Assembly: GCA_028688535.1 (NCBI GenBank)
Contig: JAQTXY010000148.1
Coordinates: forward strand, 1 to 5,646
Source of the DNA: Methanothrix sp.
GTDB lineage: Archaea; Halobacteriota; Methanosarcinia; Methanotrichales; Methanotrichaceae
Length of the DNA stretch: 5,646 nucleotides
Direction: 5' to 3'
How positions within the stretch are numbered: the stretch's first letter is position 1; each line of letters starts with the position of its first letter. Below the pieces are notes generated by a model. The model was not told the origin of the DNA and ran no database searches. It saw only the letters and a list, made by a program, of their open reading frames with translations. Below, in pieces: positions 1 to 5,646 of the stretch. The translations under genes were made by a program, and so were the position numbers.

Positions 1-2
1 TA

Positions 3-344
3 CTAAGGTCCAGTAGACTTGAAGGGACTCTCCAAGATCTACTAAATCCATCTCCAACCCCAAAAAGGTCCAAATTCCTTCATGACCTGCATATTCGGAG
101 ACTTTGCCAACTCTATATCATCGGCGAAAATTCTGAGTACAGCGATGTGCAGCGATTTCTCTTCAATCGGTTCGATCCAACGGCAACTGATGGCATAGGC
201 AGGCCATTCATCGGCATAGATTCGCTGGTCGAAATGACCGTTACTGCCAGCGGCCAGTCTGCAACAAAAAATGGTGATGGCATCACGGTCGAAGAGGACT
301 GGAAGCTCCAGGCCGGTTCGATCTCGGTGCAGATAGTTGCCTAA
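3..344 (+). CDS. 3' end of an unrecognised gene (5' part outside window)
   Basis: One plus-strand frame is open without interruption from the window edge to a TAA at 342-344 (113 codons). It has no ATG; the only internal candidate start is a GTG at 147, so a start upstream of the window is likely. The last two thirds read like a normal protein: GRPFIGIDSLVEMTV, then alternating hydrophobic/polar residues ending SISVQIVA, which suggests beta strands. In the GTG-onward part about 58% of third positions are G or C by my count. The first 40 codons look less convincing and may be out of the true frame. I recognise no family. A reading frame on the opposite strand (42-494) uses the same codon boundaries, but it runs into the integrase relic and I take it as a shadow. 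This gene converges with the integrase relic, whose stop is only 41 bases away. Confidence 0.4.
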   Translation, partial: LRSSRLEGTLQDLLNPSPTPKRSKFLHDLHIRRLCQLYIIGENSEYSDVQRFLFNRFDPTATDGIGRPFIGIDSLVEMTVTASGQSATKNGDGITVEEDWKLQAGSISVQIVA

Positions 345-385
345 TACTAATAGGATCCAATACAGCAGCCAATATAAGCACAAAG

Positions 386-1250
386 TCAAATCGCTAACTG
401 GGGGATATGGGCGAGGTAGGCCCGGCGAACCTCTCCGGGGTCGATGTGGTAATAGATGTCTATGGCTTCCCTCATGGTATCGCCGCGAATCCATTTTACG
501 AAGTCGCGCCTCATCCCCGCCCTAAACAAATGCGTTACGAGCCAATGTCTGCAACAATGAGGGTAAAACGCTCTGGGGATTTCTTCGAGCTCGGGTCATG
601 TAGCCCGACCGCTTCGGCATAAGAGGTGGTGAGCCTCCATACAGATCTGGTCGCTATCCTGGAGCTATGGGAGCTCGGGAAGAAGCCGTCGTGTGCAGTC
701 GTACAGCGCCTTGGCCGTCTATCTGCCATAGAATATAATTCGGTTAGAGCGTTTTGCCGTGGGTTTCAGAGTCAAGCAAGCATCGCGGCTTGATCGATTG
801 ATATAAGTTTATCTGGGCTCGCTGCCATTGTCTTTGTAGCGGGCCAAGTATCGGCGCTGGAAAGCAGTTATTGGATTTGTGTCTCGGAGCTCCTCATCAA
901 CTAAGTAGGCACAAAATTGGCTCACGCAGGAAAATGCCTTGGAGAGAGCGTAATAGGACACCCCTAGATCCTGCAGGCTTTGGAGGAAGGCCTGGAGGTC
1001 TACTTTGCCTGCATCGGATGCAGACACGCTCCTAGCGTCCATCAGGCGGCAGAACTCGCCCACATAGGTCTATAGTTCCAGATGCTCGTCAGTCCTCGGA
1101 TTTTGAGGTCGGCCAGGAAGTCCGATAATAGTCGATCGTTATCGGTCAAAGGCCCACATCCAGGCGTCGACCTTTTGTCTCTGTGATCTCCTTTGCTAAC
1201 ATTGGGCCGCTATCTGGCTTGTCGGAGTCGTGCCGGTCCTTCTCAACCAT
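386..1250 (-). pseudogene. Decayed tyrosine recombinase/integrase (archaeal XerC/D-like)
   Basis: An intact relative would be a site-specific DNA recombinase of roughly 300-330 residues; this copy cannot make one. Read from right to left, fragments in different frames line up in family order. (1) From ATG 1250: a polar leader ending GRRLDV. (2) About 1154-1070: SDFLADLKIRGLT and IWNYR, the start of the SAM-like DNA-binding domain. (3) 1069-812: TYVGEFCRLMD to AFQRRYLARYKDNGSE, the rest of that domain. (4) 813-775: KLISIDQAAMLA, then two stops (TGA at 772-774 and 766-768). (5) 765-565: NPRQNAL, FFPSSHSSRIATRSVW, EAVGLHDPSS. (6) about 569-386: RAFYPHCCRHW (HxxR catalytic box), WIRGD, IDIYYHID (nucleophilic tyrosine), AYLAHIPQLAI and a TGA at 386-388. 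There are at least four frameshifts, and roughly 80-100 residues including the first catalytic arginine appear deleted between NPRQNAL and FFPSS. The N-terminal boundary is the least certain part. Confidence 0.85.
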
Positions 1251-1278
1251 CTCGAAGATATAGTCGCTTACACTGATA

Positions 1279-1291
1279 GATAATAATATAT
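1279..1291. promoter_or_regulatory. AT-rich TATA-like core, possibly bidirectional
   Basis: The sequence gataataatatat (1279-1291) is the most AT-rich stretch between the divergent integrase relic and the small gene at 1316. Its centre lies about 30 bases before ATG 1316 on the plus strand, a distance that fits an archaeal TATA box driving a leaderless transcript. On the minus strand the complement (atatattattatc) sits about 35 bases before the integrase ATG at 1250. Whether it works in either direction is inference. Confidence 0.4.
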
Positions 1292-1315
1292 CCGTGAAAG
1301 CAGTTGATAATTCTG

Positions 1316-1720
1316 ATGGGAATGCTGACAAAGTTGATAAAGACCGCAATTAGCGCTGTTCTGCTCAACAAAGCAATGAGGAGTGCCTTTTTAGCGGCAT
1401 TGATAAAATCAGTGAAATGGACGCTTCAGCCATCGACAAGGTCAGGAATAATGGCATTTTTCGCTAAAATCGCAAAGGTGGTGCCTGGGTCAGCTCCAGG
1501 CAAGAGTAGCTCCAACCTTCTTTCAATTCTCTTGGAATTATTGCTCCTCCGATTTGCCAAACGAAGCGGTTTTCTGGGCCCTGCGGCACTCTCAGCCCTA
1601 GCTGCTCTATTGCTGGGCACATTAAGGGGAAAGGAGTATAATTCCGGCACAAACAGCAGAAGGCAAAAGGATCAAATCATTGATCACGATGATTACACCA
1701 TCCTGGATGACAGGCATTGA
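1316..1720 (+). CDS. Hypothetical small hydrophobic, probably membrane-associated protein
   Basis: A 134-residue protein I do not recognise. Residues 1-55 are basic and amphipathic or hydrophobic (MGMLTKLIKTAISAVLLNKA and onwards, with lysines or arginines every few residues). A Gly/Pro/Ser linker follows (about 57-66), then two strongly hydrophobic stretches (about 67-79 and 85-101) separated by RFAKRSG, and a polar tail that ends acidic (DHDDYTILDDRH). This could be one or two membrane helices with a cytosolic tail, or membrane-surface helices. There is no cysteine and no obvious catalytic motif. ATG 1316 is preferred because a TATA-like core lies about 30 bases upstream, which fits a leaderless mRNA; TTG 1304 and ATG 1322 are alternatives. 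No clear Shine-Dalgarno is visible. It is co-directional with the operon at 1752 but probably a separate unit, as that operon has its own TATA element. It may be cargo of the decayed element, but nothing proves that. Confidence 0.55.
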   Translation: MGMLTKLIKTAISAVLLNKAMRSAFLAALIKSVKWTLQPSTRSGIMAFFAKIAKVVPGSAPGKSSSNLLSILLELLLLRFAKRSGFLGPAALSALAALLLGTLRGKEYNSGTNSRRQKDQIIDHDDYTILDDRH

Positions 1721-1721
1721 T

Positions 1722-1729
1722 GATAAATA
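1722..1729 (+). promoter_or_regulatory. Putative TATA box of the DUF2148-GHMP-feoB operon
   Basis: The sequence gataaata is centred about 26 bases before ATG 1752, so transcription would begin at or very near the start codon (leaderless). No Shine-Dalgarno precedes ATG 1752, which agrees. The match to a strong archaeal TATA consensus is only moderate. An imperfect ATAAA (1723-1727) / TTTAT (1738-1742) inverted repeat overlaps and follows it, a position where an archaeal repressor could act. Confidence 0.45.
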
Positions 1730-1736
1730 GCAATCC

Positions 1737-1750
1737 GTTTATTCTCTTTT
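1737..1750 (+). terminator. Possible oligo-T terminator of the small gene at 1316-1720
   Basis: The T-rich stretch gtttattctctttt lies 17-30 bases after the stop codon at 1720. Archaeal RNA polymerase often terminates at runs of T without a hairpin, and none is seen here. The same bases are the initiation region of the next gene, so the T-richness could instead serve that promoter. Confidence 0.25.
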
Positions 1751-1751
1751 C

Positions 1752-2303
1752 ATGACCTTAAAAGCCGTTGAAATGGTAGCTGAGCTCATGGCCCTTTCGG
1801 CACGCACCGCGCCCAAAGGCCGGGGCCAGGACTCCATTGTAATCAGAATTGTGACTGGCAAAGAGCTGGTGGAGCTTTCTAAGGAGCTTCGCCGGCTGGG
1901 CGAGGCGCGGGGCATCAAGTTCTTTCTGCGAGACGCCGGCAACCTGGAAAAGAGCGATGCTTGCCTTCTCTTGGGCAGCAAGGCCGCTGATAGCGTGGGC
2001 CTGGACTGCGGAGGATGCGGCTATAGAGCCTGCAAAGAGATGCATGAAGCACAAAAGCCGTTTAGGGAGAATGAGCTGGAAAAGCCCTTCCACGGCCCTA
2101 ATTGCGTCATCAAGATGGCTGACCTTGGCATCGCTTTGGGCTCGGCTGCCAAGACGGCCAGCCTGCATAATGTCGACAACCGCGTCATGTTCACCGCAGG
2201 AGTGGCTGCCCTCTCCCTGAACTGGCTGGAGGGTTGCAGCGTAGCCTATGGATTGCCACTCAAAGCTTCGGGCAAGAGCATCTATTTTGATAGACCGGTC
2301 TGA
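1752..2303 (+). CDS. DUF2148 ferredoxin-domain Fe-S protein
   Basis: A 183-residue cytosolic protein of the DUF2148 family, common in methanogens and anaerobic bacteria, with no established reaction. The N-terminal part carries the family stretch VAELMALSARTAPKGRGQDS (residues 9-28). The iron-sulfur ligands are visible: GLDCGGCGYRAC gives C86-x2-C89-x4-C94, followed by C118 in GPNCVIKMADLGIALGSA; C162 in LEGCSVAYGLPL is a further conserved-looking cysteine and C71 lies earlier. The end, SGKSIYFDRPV, is also typical of the family, so the protein looks complete. ATG 1752 is the only sensible start because an in-frame TAG lies at 1728-1730; many relatives have a somewhat longer N-terminus. It is first in a cluster with the GHMP-family gene (29 bases on) and feoB, which suggests a role in iron or Fe-S handling, but that is inference. 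Family assignment is confident; function is not. Confidence 0.92.
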   Translation: MTLKAVEMVAELMALSARTAPKGRGQDSIVIRIVTGKELVELSKELRRLGEARGIKFFLRDAGNLEKSDACLLLGSKAADSVGLDCGGCGYRACKEMHEAQKPFRENELEKPFHGPNCVIKMADLGIALGSAAKTASLHNVDNRVMFTAGVAALSLNWLEGCSVAYGLPLKASGKSIYFDRPV

Positions 2304-2332
2304 AAAGAGCCTGAAAGAGCGGGTGTGTATTC

Positions 2333-3406
2333 TTGGCCAAAATGAAGATTAGAGGCGGGGATCTGGACCTGGTGGAGTATGAGTTCCAGCCCTTTCACTC
2401 GGGAGAGTGCATCCACACATTGGGATTTGAAAGAGACTACCATCTTTCGCCCTACTCCGGCATCGTCAAGGCGATAGCCCCCGGGCGTATTCATCTTACT
2501 GTGCTGGATATGAACCGATTTGCTCCAGATCGACCGGGCGGGGGAGGCGTGGGATTTGCCCTGCAGATATACTGCTCAGCCGAGGTAGAGTGCACCGCCT
2601 CAGGCCTTGAGATAGATTACTCACGTGAGCCCATTATCCGCCATTTCGTAGAGGTCTTTAGAAAGACGGTGCATTATGAAGGAGGCTTTAAGATTGCAGT
2701 CTTTGACCACGAAAAGAAGCATGTCGGCCTGGGATCAACCGGATCTGTGCTCTTGGCTCTGGGCCATGCCATGAACGCAGCTCTTGGATCGCCCCTCAAC
2801 TCTGAACAGATTCGCCTGCTTATAGGTCACAATTATGTGGAGGAGACTGAGGATGGGCAGGTGACCAGCGGCTTTGAGACGGGCGTGGGCCCAGCGGCTG
2901 CCACCTACGGAGGCATGGTCATTACCGGCGATGAGCTGGCGCTGGCCTACCGCCACAGCTTTGCAGAAGGCAAGAACGTCTTTGTGACCATTCCTCCAAC
3001 AGTCGTCTCTTCAGCTGGAAGAGCTGAATTCGACCTGCTTATGAACCGAGCCAGGAACCTGGATTATCAGGACCGAGAACTCAAAGCATATCTTCTGCTC
3101 ATGGATCTTATCCCCGCCTTGGAGAGAGGTGACCTTTTAAAGATCGGAGATATTATCTGGGAGATAGAGTTTCGCGGCTCAAAGAGGGCAGAGGTAGAGC
3201 ACCACGGCTTTGAGATCTACCGGCAGATGAGCCTCCTTCGCGAAGCCGGCCTGGAATTCGTGGGCATGAGTTCAGTAGGTCCATCCATTGCTATTGTAAC
3301 CGGCCAAAGCCGTGAGGCGGTAGCAAGACTAATCGAGCCGTTAGGGTTGGAGATCGCCATTGAGACGAAGGTGAATAACGAGGGGCTGAAGATAATATTT
3401 CAGTAG
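2333..3406 (+). CDS. GHMP-superfamily protein, beta-RFAP synthase-like
   Basis: A 357-residue cytosolic protein of the GHMP superfamily, nearest by motif to archaeal beta-ribofuranosylaminobenzene 5'-phosphate synthase (COG1907), the enzyme that joins PRPP and p-hydroxybenzoate/pABA in methanopterin synthesis. Visible motifs in order: APGRIHLTVLDMN (49-61), RPGGGGVGFALQ (67-78), GLGSTGS (132-138, the phosphate-binding GHMP loop), SGFETGVGPAAATYGG (179-194) and the C-terminal glycine-rich GMSSVGPS (311-318). It has about 45 residues before the first motif; classic beta-RFAP synthases, as I recall them, begin close to it, so this may be a distinct paralogue. TTG 2333 is taken as the start because GGTG at 2322-2325 sits 7 bases before it; ATG 2342, three codons on, is the main alternative. 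It lies 29 bases after the DUF2148 gene and 12 bases before feoB, so probably in one operon. Its substrate is unknown; it could be the true methanopterin enzyme or a relative acting on another phosphorylated sugar. Confidence 0.85.
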   Translation: MAKMKIRGGDLDLVEYEFQPFHSGECIHTLGFERDYHLSPYSGIVKAIAPGRIHLTVLDMNRFAPDRPGGGGVGFALQIYCSAEVECTASGLEIDYSREPIIRHFVEVFRKTVHYEGGFKIAVFDHEKKHVGLGSTGSVLLALGHAMNAALGSPLNSEQIRLLIGHNYVEETEDGQVTSGFETGVGPAAATYGGMVITGDELALAYRHSFAEGKNVFVTIPPTVVSSAGRAEFDLLMNRARNLDYQDRELKAYLLLMDLIPALERGDLLKIGDIIWEIEFRGSKRAEVEHHGFEIYRQMSLLREAGLEFVGMSSVGPSIAIVTGQSREAVARLIEPLGLEIAIETKVNNEGLKIIFQ

Positions 3407-3409
3407 GAG
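3405..3409 (+). promoter_or_regulatory. Shine-Dalgarno that fixes the GTG start of feoB
   Basis: AGGAG begins inside the TAG stop codon of the upstream gene (3404-3406) and ends 9 bases before GTG 3419. This supports GTG 3419 as the start, because the conserved GTPase motif GNPNVGKS begins only seven codons later and no ATG would keep it intact. The overlap suggests coupled translation with the upstream gene. Confidence 0.75.
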
Positions 3410-3418
3410 CCTTCGATT

Positions 3419-5119
3419 GTGAAGATCCTTCTCATGGGTAATCCCAACGTGGGCAAGAGCGTCATTTTTTCCCGGCTGACGGGAATCGATGTTATCTCCG
3501 CCAATTACCCCGGCACAACTGTGGAGTACACGGAAGGGCGCATGAAATTAGGCGAGCAGATGGCCACATTAGTGGATGCTCCTGGTGTCTATTCTCTGGA
3601 CCCGACCACCCGGGTGGAGGAGGTCAGTCGCAAGATCTTCTTGAAGGGCGCGGATGTGGTGGTAAACGTCATCGATGCCACCAATCTGGAGAGAAACCTA
3701 AATCTCACCTTGCAGATCTTGGAGTGGGGTGTGCCCACGATCGTCGCCCTCAACCTCTGGGACGTAGCAACCAGAAAGGGCATTGAGATTGATGTAAAAG
3801 CCCTGGAGAAGGAACTGGGCGTTCCTGTGGTTCCCACGGTGGCAGTGAGCGGCCAGGGCATCCGTGACCTGGTGGTGGCTCTGGCCAGAGCAAAGACGCC
3901 CCAAGCCATTCATTTTGCTTCTCCGGACCAGAGATGGGCTCGCATCGGCGAGATTGCGGCCAGGACACAAAAGGTCACGCACCGCCACCCGTCCCTCTTT
4001 GACCGGCTGGAGGATATCTCCATCAAGCCGCTAACGGGAATTCCCATCGCCGTTCTGGCACTATATCTTTCCTTCAGCCTGGTGATTGAGGTGGGAGAGC
4101 TGCTACAACTGAGCATCACCGACCCGATATTCATCGCCTATTCTCAGTTTATTACCAGCGTCGTGGAAAGCCATATCAGCTCGCCATTACTGCGTGACAT
4201 TCTGATTGGAACTTCTCCACAGCTGCTCAAGTCATTCGGTATCCTCACCACAGGCCTCTATATTCCGTTAGGTGTTGTTCTGCCTTTCCTCATTCCTTTT
4301 TACCTGGTGCTGGGCGTGCTGGAAGACATCGGCTACCTTCCCAGGCTGAGCATCATTTTGGATGCTTTCATGCATAGAATCGGACTGCACGGAGCTGCCA
4401 TCCTGCCCTGCGTTCTAGGCATGGGCTGCAGTGTACCGGCTGTTCTCTCTGTGCGCATCCTGGAGTCACCCAAGCAAAGGTATCTGGCTGCCACCCTTAT
4501 GACCATGGCTATCCCCTGCGCCTCGCAATCGGCCATGATCTTCGGCATGCTCGCACCCTACGGCCTGAGGTACATACTGGCTGTCTACCTGTCTCTTTTC
4601 ACCACTTTTGCATTAACTGGCTTTCTGCTGCACAGGTTTATCGGCGGGGAGTCTCCTGAGATCTTTTTAGAGATCCCACCCTACCGCATGCCGAACTTGC
4701 TTTCGCTCTTCAAGAAGACCTTCATTCGCATACGCGAATTCTTGAAAGAAGCTGTACCCTATATCGCATTAGGCATGATAGTGATGAACTTCTTTTTCCT
4801 CTCCGGCTTGATGCACCAGATCGGGGAGACAATGCGACCGGTTGTGTCCGGACTTCTGGGGCTGCCGAGCGATGCTGCCACGGCATTGATCATAGGCTTC
4901 CTGAGAAAGGATGTGGGCATAGGTATGTTCGCGCCCCTGGATATGAATGCTGTGCAATTGACAATTGCCTCTGTGGTGCTGGCACTGTATTTTCCTTGTG
5001 TGGCCACGTTCATGGTGATGCTAAAGGAGCTGGGCGTCCTCGGAACACTTAAATCTGTAGCATTGAGGCTGGTTGCAGCGCTCTTGGTAGGAACAGCTCT
5101 TCACCTCCTTTTGGCTTGA
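3419..5119 (+). CDS. feoB: FeoB-type ferrous iron transporter, short form
   Basis: A 566-residue inner-membrane protein: an N-terminal cytosolic G protein fused to a membrane channel that imports Fe(II). G-protein motifs: G1 GNPNVGKS (7-14), G2 threonines in NYPGTTVE (29-36), G3 DAPG (53-56), G4 NLWD (112-115; Asn and Asp kept) and G5 SGQG (144-147). The membrane part starts near residue 208 and has about eight or nine helices. It carries the FeoB signatures LEDIGYLPR (301-309), LPCVLGMGCSVPA (329-341, pore cysteine C337), IPCASQSAMIFG (365-376), LRKDVGIG (495-502) and YFPCVAT (524-530) followed by KELG. It is much shorter than E. coli FeoB (773 residues). The link between the G domain and the first helix is only about 45-50 residues, so the GDI helical domain seems reduced, and there is no cysteine-rich C-terminal extension. 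No feoA is in the window. GTG start. Last gene of the putative operon. Mn(II) or another divalent metal is possible as substrate. Confidence 0.92.
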   Translation: MKILLMGNPNVGKSVIFSRLTGIDVISANYPGTTVEYTEGRMKLGEQMATLVDAPGVYSLDPTTRVEEVSRKIFLKGADVVVNVIDATNLERNLNLTLQILEWGVPTIVALNLWDVATRKGIEIDVKALEKELGVPVVPTVAVSGQGIRDLVVALARAKTPQAIHFASPDQRWARIGEIAARTQKVTHRHPSLFDRLEDISIKPLTGIPIAVLALYLSFSLVIEVGELLQLSITDPIFIAYSQFITSVVESHISSPLLRDILIGTSPQLLKSFGILTTGLYIPLGVVLPFLIPFYLVLGVLEDIGYLPRLSIILDAFMHRIGLHGAAILPCVLGMGCSVPAVLSVRILESPKQRYLAATLMTMAIPCASQSAMIFGMLAPYGLRYILAVYLSLFTTFALTGFLLHRFIGGESPEIFLEIPPYRMPNLLSLFKKTFIRIREFLKEAVPYIALGMIVMNFFFLSGLMHQIGETMRPVVSGLLGLPSDAATALIIGFLRKDVGIGMFAPLDMNAVQLTIASVVLALYFPCVATFMVMLKELGVLGTLKSVALRLVAALLVGTALHLLLA

Positions 5120-5165
5120 GGCCGGGCAATTGGCAGCATAAGTCTCTGACAACAGCCAAACCGTA

Positions 5166-5178
5166 CAAAAAATTTATA
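5166..5178 (+). promoter_or_regulatory. BRE/TATA promoter element of the secreted-protein gene
   Basis: Purine-rich A-run followed by TTTATA (5173-5178) within caaaaaatttata is a good match to an archaeal BRE plus TATA box. Transcription would be expected to start about 25 bases on, near 5200, giving a leader of roughly 45 bases before ATG 5247. The 127 bases between feoB and this gene hold no other recognisable gene and no clear hairpin terminator. Confidence 0.6.
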
Positions 5179-5237
5179 GGCAAAGAAAGGTGATTATTCT
5201 ATGTGAGTTCAGAACAATTTAAATGATGAAATATTAT

Positions 5238-5241
5238 GGAG
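5238..5241 (+). promoter_or_regulatory. Shine-Dalgarno deciding the start at ATG 5247
   Basis: GGAG ends 5 bases before ATG 5247. Two in-frame ATGs lie further upstream (5223 and 5226) and would add eight or seven residues, but no Shine-Dalgarno is well placed for them. ATG 5247 also places the hydrophobic signal core close to the N-terminus, as expected for an exported protein. Confidence 0.55.
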
Positions 5242-5246
5242 AAAAT

Positions 5247-5646
5247 ATGAACGCCGCTTATCTTCTATTTCGGATTGCTATAGCCACACTTCTCCTTTGC
5301 AGTATATCATTGGGAGGATTGGACCAGTCCGGAAATTCTGGTGCAGAGAATCTGACTATTTCCGAATTCAATGCCCTCGTTCCTGCGGGTAATTTAGAAA
5401 GCTCTTTTGTTGACACCAGCGCGCCGCTGGCAACTTCAGGAGATGCTGGGACAGAGGTAGCCGCTTACACCGATCAGGCTCCTCCTATTGCTGATCTGAA
5501 GACGCTAATGCCCTCGGCAGTCCTTACCAATCCGCCCAGGTATATGTACTACAACGGGGACTATCTGGCTTGGAATGATTTTACCAACACATTTCCCACC
5601 AATAATCCAGGCTTATGGATAGAAAGAGCTGTTAGCTGGACGCTAT
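5247..5646 (+). CDS. Secreted protein with signal peptide, N-terminal part (3' end outside window)
   Basis: The frame is open from ATG 5247 to the window end (133 complete codons, no stop), so the C-terminus is missing. Residues 1-24 form a Sec-type signal peptide: MNAAYLLFR, hydrophobic core IAIATLLLCSISLGG, with cleavage probable near residues 23-26. Cys18 lies in the core and lacks a proper lipobox context, so I do not call it a lipoprotein. The mature part begins with a Ser/Thr/Gly/Ala-rich, low-complexity acidic stretch (about 26-80), then an apparently folded region rich in aromatic residues and Asn: NPPRYMYYNGDYLAWNDF and PTNNPGLWIERAVSWTL. That pattern resembles extracellular proteins I associate with Methanothrix, but I know no function or named family. 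It has its own promoter at 5166-5178 and is probably not part of the feoB operon. Confidence 0.75.
   Translation, partial: MNAAYLLFRIAIATLLLCSISLGGLDQSGNSGAENLTISEFNALVPAGNLESSFVDTSAPLATSGDAGTEVAAYTDQAPPIADLKTLMPSAVLTNPPRYMYYNGDYLAWNDFTNTFPTNNPGLWIERAVSWTL

Noticed and set aside
169..178. GGTTCGATCC, which looks like a tRNA T-loop and therefore a possible tRNA or integrase attachment site
   Set aside because: The bases around it do not form the 5-pair T stem, no acceptor or anticodon arm can be found, and it lies inside an open coding frame. A similar ggttcgatc near 315 also lacks pairing.
42..494. 150-codon open frame on the minus strand
   Set aside because: Its first part overlaps the well-supported C-terminal end of the integrase relic in a different frame, and the rest uses the same codon boundaries as the plus-strand frame 3-344, the usual way a shadow frame arises. 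The protein has no family-like features.
1303..1340. Direct repeat gttgataa (1303-1310 and 1333-1340)
   Set aside because: Only 8 bases, AT-rich and partly inside coding sequence; no array or further regular copies.
1426..1650. Minus-strand open frame opposite the small gene at 1316-1720
   Set aside because: Arginine/proline-rich translation typical of antisense frames, no promoter or ribosome site, and the plus-strand frame has a better promoter and protein-like structure.
1758..2168. 136-codon minus-strand frame inside the DUF2148 gene
   Set aside because: Fully covered by a gene with clear family motifs on the plus strand; antisense shadow.
4723..4736. Inverted repeat TTCGC-ATAC-GCGAA
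   Set aside because: Short, inside the feoB coding sequence and with no T-run or regulatory context; likely chance.
5186..5226. Strong Shine-Dalgarno-like aaaggtgat followed by ATG TGA, and an overlapping GTG frame of seven codons: possible leader peptide
   Set aside because: The TATA box at 5173-5178 predicts a transcript start near 5200, so the Shine-Dalgarno-like bases would probably not be in the mRNA. The frames are too short to judge from one sequence.

Overview
The window looks like a piece of a methanogenic archaeon, most likely from the Methanothrix (Methanosaeta) / Methanosarcinales group. The reasons are a complete DUF2148 Fe-S protein, a homologue of the methanopterin-pathway enzyme beta-RFAP synthase, an archaeal-type tyrosine recombinase, TATA boxes about 25-30 bases before start codons (consistent with leaderless transcripts), and a secreted protein of a style I associate with Methanothrix. 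The genus is an inference from memory of family style, not from a search.

Left third (1-1300), accessory and decayed: the first 344 bases are open in one plus-strand frame and look like the 3' end of a gene that begins outside the window. Next, on the minus strand (1250 down to 386), is a wrecked tyrosine recombinase/integrase. Its N-terminal SAM-like domain and its C-terminal catalytic end (HCCRHW and the tyrosine box) are both readable, but only by moving between frames. The middle, which should carry the first catalytic arginine, is largely gone. An AT-rich TATA-like core at 1279-1291 lies between this relic and the next gene and could serve both directions.

Middle (1316-1720): a small unrecognised gene for a basic, strongly hydrophobic protein with a polar acidic tail, probably membrane-associated, with a plausible leaderless promoter.

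Right (1752-5119): a compact three-gene plus-strand cluster with gaps of 29 and 12 bases. It holds a DUF2148 Fe-S protein, a GHMP-superfamily protein related to beta-ribofuranosylaminobenzene 5'-phosphate synthase, and a short FeoB-type GTPase/transporter. The tight spacing, and a Shine-Dalgarno that overlaps the preceding stop codon, argue for one operon. The likely theme is metal (ferrous iron) uptake linked to an Fe-S protein and a small-molecule phosphotransfer-type enzyme. The actual link between the three is unknown and is the most interesting question here.

End (5120-5646): an intergenic region with a good archaeal BRE/TATA element, then the first 133 codons of a secreted protein with an N-terminal signal peptide, cut off by the window edge.
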